From Carettochelys insculpta (Eukaryota; Chordata; Testudines; Carettochelyidae), in contig NC_134147.1 of the NCBI RefSeq assembly GCF_033958435.1, positions 42,774,001 to 42,838,000 on the forward strand: DNA of 64,000 bases, written 5' to 3'. The translations under genes and the position numbers were made by a program. The notes under the pieces are model-generated. The model was not told the DNA's origin and did not search any database. It saw nothing but the letters and a program-made list of their open reading frames with translations. Below are positions 57,680-64,000 of the stretch, piece by piece. Position 1 is the stretch's first letter; each line of letters opens with the position of its first letter.

Positions 57680-58076
57680 TCATTTAACAATACATAACGT
57701 CATGCAGAAAACTACTACTACAATAAGAATGATTAGAATAGTGGTTACAATGGAGTGCAGAAATGGAGTGAGAGAAAATCCTAATTGTTGAGCTAGCCAT
57801 TTTAACCATGAGATCTTTCCATTCTTAGTTACAGCATGTAAGATGTTAACTGCATCTTTGGTGGCAGATACATCCTGTTTAATCTGTCCTGAGTGTTTAC
57901 CTAAAAGCAGCAAGATTGGTTAATTACAGCACAAACTCCTCCTTGTTGGGCCAGGACTGCATCCAAGGCTATTTGGTTTTGCAGGGCAAAGTGGGCTATT
58001 CACTGCACTTGCTCATTGAGCAGGCCTAAGGCATTGGCAGTGTGGTTAAGGGCTATTTCTATCTGCCCAGAGACAT
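57680..58076 (-). pseudogene. env: ERV env, transmembrane subunit remnant (broken)
   Basis: The minus strand shows a heptad-rich region, then a CX6CC disulphide motif of the gamma/alpha-retrovirus type (about 57945-57915). After a frame break, the 57913-57680 frame contains a Trp-rich membrane-proximal segment, one strongly hydrophobic membrane anchor rich in I and V, and a short tail ending at TAA (57682-57680). Stop codons interrupt the frame both before the CX6CC region (about 57998) and just after it. The cleavage site and fusion peptide that should precede it are not seen. Non-functional. Confidence 0.7.
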
Positions 58077-58706
58077 TTACCAGGCCTTGCTTTCAGGGTA
58101 CTGGCTCAGATCCAGGGGCACAATGGTAGCATTACCAAAGCCAAATAGGAGCCTATGGCCGAGGGAAACAATAATATTTCCCCAGCAATTCAAGGATCCC
58201 GTGTGTGTGTTACTATCCTGTTCAGAATAGGTGTCCCAGGTTCCTAATTTCTTATGAAAGTCTACAATATGGGTGCACTGGTGATCTTCCAAACGACCTA
58301 AGTGAGGCCCACTGCCCTTCTTGCTTTTAAAGCAAATAGGGTACATTTCCCTAGAGACTCCTGTTACACATTCTACTGGTTGACCCCACACCGTGAGTTG
58401 CCATTGTTTACGTTTTCCCCAGTACCTCCCCCCAGAGTCATTTCGAGGGTTATGGTAGTGGACGTCACTGTCATCAAACCAGATTGGTCCCCACCGGAAG
58501 ATGTCGCTCTTGTTCCACCAATCATTCAGGTCCAGAGGGACAAAATCAATTCCCAGTTTGGTAGAGGAGTTCAGCAGGGTACACATCCAGCAATCCGTGG
58601 CACCAGCGGTGTAGACAATGGACTGGATGGCATTCCTGAGGGGATGCTTAGGTGTGGCAGAGGTCAGCGAGGTAGTCAGGAAGATGACGAGTAGTTGAGG
58701 TGCCAT
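58077..58706 (-). pseudogene. env: ERV env, surface subunit N-terminal part
   Basis: The open frame of 209 codons starts at ATG 58706 with a hydrophobic leader (MAPQLLVIFLTTSLTSA) that looks like a signal peptide, has a CXXC motif (CWMC) near residue 40, several NxS/T sites and many Trp and Cys. This is the pattern of a gammaretrovirus-type surface glycoprotein. It stops at 58077, about half the usual length, and the receptor-distal half plus the subunit junction are missing, so no working envelope can be made from it. Confidence 0.7.
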
Positions 58707-58982
58707 GCTGTCACCTGGGTTGAAGGTAGCTACAACACAACTAGGCCTATAGCAATTACTAAGAGTCTATTAGTATTAATATGGCATCAAGCAGCATGCA
58801 TGTATTATGTACATTAAAGTTCTTTGGTGTGCACTGATGTTACAGGTGGCCATTGCCTTGCTTCCTCCCGGGAAGGTGGGTATTCCAGGTGGTTCCTTCT
58901 TTTTCTGGAGAGGAAACACAAGGTCAGCCAGTCTTGGATGTGATCCAAGCCTCAGTAATGGTTATTGGTTCCCTTTCAGAGT

Positions 58983-59945
58983 CTAAAGTAGTCCACACAC
59001 ACCTCCCCCCCCTTTATAGGCATGTAGGGCACATGTACGTGTTCCCAGGCTGGGATGTTTGATTACAACAGTATCTTCAGGAGCATATTTGGAATTCTTA
59101 AGTGGTGCAGTTGAGGTTGAGGGAACTTTCCCTGTAGAGAAGAATCCCTTGCTGATTGGGCTGCCCGTAGGGGTCTGCCAGTTGTTTAGCCGTTGCACCA
59201 CTGTATCCAATTTGTCTCCCCATGTACCATCGGTGGGCTTTAGGTGATTTTTTTTTTAACAGCCCATTCCAGCGTTCGACCATGCCATTAGACTGGGGTC
59301 GATATGGGAGGTGAAAGGTCCACTGAACTCCGTGATGGAGGGCCCACTCTTTTACAAGCTTGTTTTTAAAATGTGAGCCATTTTCAGATTGAATTTCTTG
59401 GGGTGCTGGGACAATTGCTGTTAAGCGGTTTAGTCCCATAATTGGGGACAGTCCTGTTGCCAATCAAGTTGGGTATGCAAAACCAATTCCTGAAACAACT
59501 TCCATTCCAGTCAGGAGGTACTTACACCTTTGCCTGGTAGTAGGTAGTGGGCCAATGTAATCAACCTGCCAGGTTGCCCATAGTGTTTTCCCATCTCTTA
59601 GCCTCGCAAACCGCTGTCCTTCAGCTATGTGTTTTCGGGTTTTAGCACAGATAGTACAGGCTTGCACCAGGTCTCTGGCCTGTTGGTGGGTGATAGGCCA
59701 CCCCCACGATATGTGCTTGCCGCACCAGCTCATCACTCCCTGTGTGCCCCAGAGTCTCATGTAGCCATAGGTACAAACGTTCCCAATCTACTTGGGTCTC
59801 AGAGATGTGGGCTGCTGCGTCTGCCAGTTTATTTAGCTGTGCAGCCGAGGTGTTATTCTTTTGGTGGGCTGACACAAGTCCTATACTTAGGGGTTGCTGG
59901 GTGGCATGGTGGTACTCACGAGGCATTCCCACCTTCCATAGGGAT
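58983..59945 (-). pseudogene. pol: ERV pol, second integrase segment (mosaic part 2)
   Basis: From about 59945 leftward, the end of an RNase H (VSAHQK..., LNKLADAAA) is followed by an integrase: an HH-CC zinc finger (LHETLGH...CTICAK), first catalytic Asp in DYIGPLP, a glutamate where the second Asp is expected (SENGSHF), and the third acid 35 residues later (MVERWNG). A C-terminal domain remnant lies at about 59130-58983. Lesions: a frameshift near 59.7 kb, an in-frame stop at 59466-59464 and another frameshift near 59.15 kb. Its sequence is of a different kind from the integrase start just upstream. Confidence 0.75.
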
Positions 59946-60560
59946 TCCTTAATTAAGGGGGAGTTCTGTGTGGTATCAGCTTTCTGGCATGGACATTCCT
60001 CTACCCACCCCGAGAACAAACAAACAATAACCAGCACATTTTTAAAAGATTTACATTTGGGTAGCCTAATGAAGTTCATTTATAACTGCAGGAACAGTCT
60101 TAAAGGCAGAGATCTGGTTGCCAGAACTGTCTTTACAGGTTTGCCCACATTGTGGGCTTGGCAGACAGGGCAAGCCAGACAGTTGTTTGGGCCACTTTGG
60201 AGAATTTGGAAGCAAACCAATTCTGTTTGAACAGCAGTAATCATCCCCCTGCTTCGCTTACATGAGTCAGACTGTGGTGCATGCGAGCAAGATAAGGGAG
60301 AAGGACCTTGGGCGCAATCAGGCGGCCGTCCGGGGAGCGCCAAAGGTGTTCAGGATGCAAAAGGCATTCATCCAGTCTCCAGATAGTTTCTTCTGAATTT
60401 AGGGCCTGATCTTGGAATAGTGCAGTATCAATGAGGGTTGCAATAGGAGACTGGGAATCTGTAAAAATGGGAAACAGTGAAGTGGCCTAAGAGGGGAAAG
60501 GTCTGCAGCTTTAGCTGCTGTGTTAGCCAAGGCATTTAATAAGGCAGCAATATACAGACC
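59946..60560 (-). pseudogene. pol: ERV pol, RNase H end and first integrase start (mosaic part 1)
   Basis: Remnants in order: an RNase H C-terminus (LNALANTAAKAADL) near 60535-60495, a frameshift, the RNase H/integrase linker (TDSQSPIATLIDTA to SPDGRLIAPKVL), an HH-CC zinc finger (HHSLTHV...CPVCQAHN), and after a stop the start of an integrase core (NFIRLPKCKSFKNVLVIV, FSGWVEE). In-frame stops are TGA at 60243-60241 and TAA at 60082-60080. The core breaks off around 59945 and the reading frame passes into a second RNase H end without a stop. Confidence 0.7.
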
Positions 60561-61398
60561 ATTTTTGTTTTAATTTGTGAGCCCATGTGTATTTTAACTT
60601 ACCAATATAGACAATTTAATAATGCTATTAATAAGATAAGCACAAACATAAATTACAAAACCACATTCTTCATTTTAAAAGGAGATTCATGATGTTTAGG
60701 TTGTTCTTCAGTAACTACCAGCTTTTCTGTGTTTCTGAAAGACAAAAGAATACTTTTCTGCCCCCTTTTGGGGTGGCAGGTTACATCTTGGAATACTCCA
60801 TTTACAAATATGCTCAGTTCTTTCTAAACTCTGCAAGCTACTCACTCAATTTTCTTCAGACACTTCAGAGTTAAGGACTTACTCACTTACTCTTTCCCTC
60901 AAATCACATGCTTATTTTCCAAAATGACATTTTATTGGATATTACCATTTTAAGTATTACTAAAGGGATTTAGAACTTTTATACTTAAACTTACTGTTTT
61001 TCCTATATTGGAAGGTGTCCCTATCAGAAGGCGTCCCCTCCTTATGGATGCACCAGCAGGACAAACAGACAGACAAACAAACAACATTACCCCAGACCAG
61101 TCACAAAAACTAAGAAGCCTCAAACATAAAAGACAAGGAATACAGATTAGTACAGATTCTAATTGCCAGACATTTGGTAGCAGAAAACCAAAACAGCTCT
61201 TTGTTGCTGCAAGGGCAAGTTATCAGATTGTGACACAAACACATTAGCAAAACAATTAATGTAAACAAGACTCCATGACATATACACATACACCACTACA
61301 CTTTGTACTACAAAGAGTTAAGAACTTGAACTAAAGCTTTCAGAGTTGAGCAGTTTCTTCAAGGTCTTATAATCAGCTCTTGTCCAAGAAGCTGTTGC
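60561..61398. other. ERV interior without recognisable gag, protease or RT
   Basis: About 840 bp of AT-rich sequence between the leader ORF and the RNase H remnant. I recognise no retroviral domain in any frame. A normal element would have some 4-5 kb of gag, protease and RT here, so most of it has been deleted or replaced. Confidence 0.6.
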
Positions 61399-61608
61399 TC
61401 ACAGCGAGATGCAACTGCTCCAATATTCTTTTTTCCCTTTTAGTTTACAAGCAGTTCTCTGCTTATAGAACTGCAACCATAATTCCTCTGATTGTCCCCA
61501 GTTCTTTTCCAACATTTCCTTGTCCCACTTAGGGTCACCCCATCCTTCCCAGGTGAATTCCTTCTCTATGTTGGGGAAATCCATGTTGTTTATCGTGACT
61601 GGTTTCAT
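61399..61608 (-). CDS. Short ORF after the primer binding site, unrecognised
   Basis: 69 codons starting 30 nt downstream of the PBS: Trp-rich and charged (EFTWEGWGDPKWDKEMLEKN...), ending at 61399. Its position fits the start of gag or a leader peptide, but I recognise no gag motif (no late-domain motif and no zinc knuckle). It may be the truncated front of gag. Confidence 0.35.
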   Translation of the reverse strand: MKPVTINNMDFPNIEKEFTWEGWGDPKWDKEMLEKNWGQSEELWLQFYKQRTACKLKGKKEYWSSCISL

Positions 61609-61637
61609 TTTGTTTCTGCAGCACAGCCTGTGTCACA

Positions 61638-61655
61638 ATCCTGCCGACTATGCCA
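61638..61655 (-). promoter_or_regulatory. ERV primer binding site, tRNA-Ser type
   Basis: The minus strand reads TGGCATAGTCGGCAGGAT, four nt inside the 5' LTR edge. This complements the 3' end of a vertebrate tRNA-Ser (…ATCCTGCCGACTACGCCA) at 17 of 18 positions; the single difference (A for G) fits CpG decay. Confidence 0.8.
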
Positions 61656-61659
61656 ATTC

Positions 61660-62968
61660 TGTTAGCCGGTGGCCAGGTAATGTGCGGTGAGGTACCAACT
61701 ATGCCCTTGTTACCATCCGAGTCTTTAACTCCTAGAGTGCAGGGCTCCTTCACAGCGGGCAGCCTAGGTCAGGCTGATGGATGCCCCAGGGTCCTAAACA
61801 CCCGAGCCTTTTACTGCTACAGCAGGGAGCTCCGTTGCAGCGGGCAACCAAAATTGGCTGATGGGTGCCCCAATGGTAGCACTAAGAGCCTTTCCACACC
61901 TGAGACTTCAACTGCTAGGACACACTGTCCCGTCGCAGCGGGCAACCAGGATTGGCTGATGGGCGCCCCAGGCGTCTGCCCCGTGGAGGCGGCACGACTC
62001 TACGCTAGGCTCCTAGCGCTTTCACCTATGGCCAGGCTGTGGTAACCAAACGGTTAAAGTTCTTTTATTGTGCCGGCTGTGTTGCAGTGACAAAGAGTGA
62101 CAGCAGTCAGGCTCAGATCTTAACTAGTTACAAGTTTATTAAGCTACAGTTTATGAGTGTGCAGTTACAACAGGCTATTGTCTACTTGTTATATGCTAGC
62201 AGAGTACAGGTGTTAACAGGTTACGTTACAATCCAATACAAAGATATCTGTTTCACTCTAATATAACGATATCTTAATACAACAACATCTATCTATAGAG
62301 CTCTAATTCTTTATCTGTGTACACCAAAAGGAGACCTTAATGTGGGTACATCTTACCCTCCTTGCGTCTCTCGATACCAGCGTAGCCAAGCCAGCATCGG
62401 TCACTCAATTCCACGGAAGGACAAATACGAGGTTGGGTGTCCCCAGTTGCAGACCTCGGGAGGCAATCACTTGACCTGACCAGCAGGTAGTTGGTGGGAA
62501 TGCACTCAGAGTGCTGCTGGGTCCATCTTTATACCCCTTGGGTCACGTATTCTCTTTCTTATCTATGGTGTCAGATCGTACTGGTCTGTCTTTTGTGACG
62601 CCAGTTTTTTACAAGGGCAATTCTTACTTAATTTGCACTTGTAAGACAGGAGATAAGCAATTTTGGGAGTACAGGATATTCTTTTACAAGGGCGGAGATT
62701 TCTCTTCTGGGATGGTTTGTGTGGGTGCATCACTCCATCAATGCCAGCCAGGGTAATTTCCTGAGGCCCCCTTATTGACAGTTGGCCAGTTAGACTTTTA
62801 TCTGTACTTTCTGTTTCTCAGGGTCACGATGAGCCAGCACATCTGGGCCTCAGTGACAGCCATCAAAGACTGTCCTGTCAGTAGCTGTTCCGTGCCCTGT
62901 GTGCTTGTGAGGCACCTCAGGAGGGGCAGCAAGCTGGCTTGTAAGGGGGAGACCTTTGTCTGGCTACA
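61660..62968 (-). repeat. ERV 5' LTR (right copy)
   Basis: 1309 bp, TGTTAGCC...GGCTACA on the plus strand, aligned end to end with 56174-57488. It differs by scattered substitutions and a short deletion near 62508 (GTCAGA missing relative to the left copy). It has TATAAAG at 62533-62527 and AATAAA at 62069-62064. Confidence 0.92.
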
Positions 62969-64000
62969 AGCGCCCAAGGGGCCACACATCCCGAGGAACC
63001 ATCATTACTACACAAAGTGAATAACTTCTCTTTCTTCTTCGAGTGCTGGCCCTGAGGGTGCTCCACATTATGTGACTGTAAAGCAGTGCCCCCCAACTGG
63101 ATGGTGGGTTTCAGTTCAGTGCACCTACTGAAGACAATACTGCTTAACCTACTGCCATATATTTGTCTGCATGGCTGTGTCTACACTTACCCCCTTCTTC
63201 AAAGGGGGGCATGGTAATCAGAGTGATGGGCAATTACTAAAGAAGTGCTGCAGTGCATATGCAGCACTTCATTAGGCAAATTCTCCCCCGTGGCAACTTC
63301 GAAGTGTCGGACTTCCAAGTGCCGGCTTGACGTGTAGCTGCAGGCAGTTTGAAGTGCCCACACTACTTTTAAGTGCCTTTACTCTCCAAAGAGTATGTAT
63401 GGCAGCGCTTCATTAGTAATCTCCCATCACCCTGATTAACATGCCTCCTTCAAAGAAGGGGGCAAATGTAGACATAGCCCGTGAGACTATGGTGCATAGT
63501 GTGTCATGAGCATGTGGCTAGAGGACCACGTGGCTGCATGACATATGTGCTGTAACGGCATTCCCTTTGGGAAGGCTGTCGACGTCACTACTGATCTCAT
63601 AGAGGGAGCTCTCAGTGTTAACGGAAGAGGTTTATTTCAGATAGAATAATGTTGTGCTATGCATGCAGATGAGTCTCAATATACGTTGGGCTGAATGATG
63701 CAATCCCTTTGATCTTTCAGCAATAGAGAAGAACAGCTTTTGAGATTTTCTAAATGACAATGCCCTGTCTATATAGAAGGCTGTCGCCTTTCTGATATCT
63801 AGCATGTGCAAGTTGGCTTCTGTTTGAGAGGCGTGAGGTTTAGGATAAAAGGTAGGGAGGACTGCAGGTTTGTTGATGTGAGACTGGCAGCCTATCATCA
63901 GAAGAAAGGAGGATTGGAGCTGTAGGACCACTTTGTGTTTGTGGGAAGTTGGGTCTGGTTGGAGAATCAGTCAAAACAGCTATCTCGCTTACTCTTCAGC
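62969..64000 (-). mobile_element. DIRS-like fragment with nested MITE
   Basis: A terminal-type sequence occurs twice, back to back: inverted at 62985-63020 and direct at 63018-63070 ('taacttctctttcttcttcgagtgctgg...ggtgctcc'). Beyond the MITE, 63931-63632 on the minus strand encodes HMLDIRKATAFYIDRALSFR, then SIAERSKGL, as in the tyrosine recombinase fragment at 2955-3332. The fragment runs off the window end. Confidence 0.45.
63173..63480. mobile_element. Complete MITE with ~85-bp terminal inverted repeats
   Basis: Left end ggctgtgtctacacttaccc and right end ggcaaatgtagacatagccc. The inverted repeat continues inward through 'ggcatggtaatcagagtgatggg' and its inverse 'cccatcaccctgattaacatgcc' for about 85 bp with some mismatches. 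It interrupts the DIRS-like fragment. The half copy at 53191 belongs to the same family. Confidence 0.7.

Larger units (their letters stand above)
56174..62968 (-). mobile_element. Endogenous retrovirus, 6.8 kb, two LTRs, internally deleted
   Basis: Two related LTRs in the same orientation (56174-57488 and 61660-62968) flank 4171 bp. Reading is on the minus strand: the 5' LTR is the right-hand copy. The primer binding site, polypurine tract, TG...CA ends and a probable 5-bp target duplication (AGCGT left at 56169-56173, AGCGC right at 62969-62973; one mismatch) are all in place. Inside, in order, are an unrecognised short leader ORF, RNase H and integrase remnants of two kinds, and a broken env. 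No recognisable gag, protease or RT remains. By eye the LTRs differ at several percent of positions, more in the U5 part, many at CpG. The element cannot be autonomous. Gamma-type affinity is suggested by the env motifs (CXXC and CX6CC) and the first integrase piece. Confidence 0.9.

Noticed and set aside
59629..60230. Plus-strand ORFs of 107 and 162 residues
   Set aside because: Both are antisense shadows of the retroviral pol remnant, which has recognisable motifs on the minus strand.

Overview
This window is vertebrate nuclear DNA, most likely from a turtle (a crocodilian is the main alternative). The evidence is one intron-rich gene with canonical GT-AG splice sites, long introns, a CpG island, and a repeat load typical of non-avian sauropsids: CR1 LINE 3' ends, Penelope-like and DIRS-like fragments, many non-autonomous DNA transposons, and one endogenous retrovirus (ERV). 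There are no bacterial-type operons, CRISPR arrays or rRNA genes, and I found no tRNA gene. Nearly all open reading frames here are chance frames or shadows.

The only cellular gene I can support lies on the minus strand. It is a proton-coupled monocarboxylate transporter of the SLC16 family, closest to MCT2 (SLC16A7). Four coding exons splice in frame through three phase-1 junctions: 42123-41907, 22191-22048, 12922-12056 and 6587-6289. They give a 508-residue, 12-TM protein that keeps both MCT signature motifs and K38, R143, D309 and R313. A CpG island (about 45.1-45.75 kb) contains a strong splice donor at 45215/45214 and is the likely promoter with a non-coding first exon. A first usable poly(A) signal lies at 4724-4729.

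The most unusual gene feature is a second, intact version of the first coding exon at 55646-55430. It has the same 217-nt coding length, donor phase and acceptor layout, and about 69% amino-acid identity. No second copy of the later exons lies between it and the CpG island. It therefore looks like an alternative N-terminal exon, or the leftover of a tandem duplicate. A sense-oriented LTR sits about 0.5 kb upstream of it.

Region by region: 1-4.7 kb is 3' flank with a 77-nt hairpin and a DIRS-like fragment. 4.7-6.3 kb is the 3' UTR. 6.3-45.2 kb is the gene, with introns full of CR1, MITE and Penelope-derived pieces, a 226-bp-arm foldback at 39.6-40.1 kb, and minisatellites at 43-45.1 kb that carry a hairpin-shaped insertion. 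45.8-55.4 kb holds only repeats. 55.4-55.7 kb is the alternative exon. 55.9-64 kb is a nest: DIRS-like DNA interrupted by a 6.8-kb minus-strand ERV (two LTRs, a tRNA-Ser-type primer binding site, a polypurine tract, a mosaic pol remnant, a broken env, and no recognisable gag, protease or RT) and by a MITE with long terminal inverted repeats.

All identifications are by reading only. Family names for repeats come from pattern recognition and were not checked by search.
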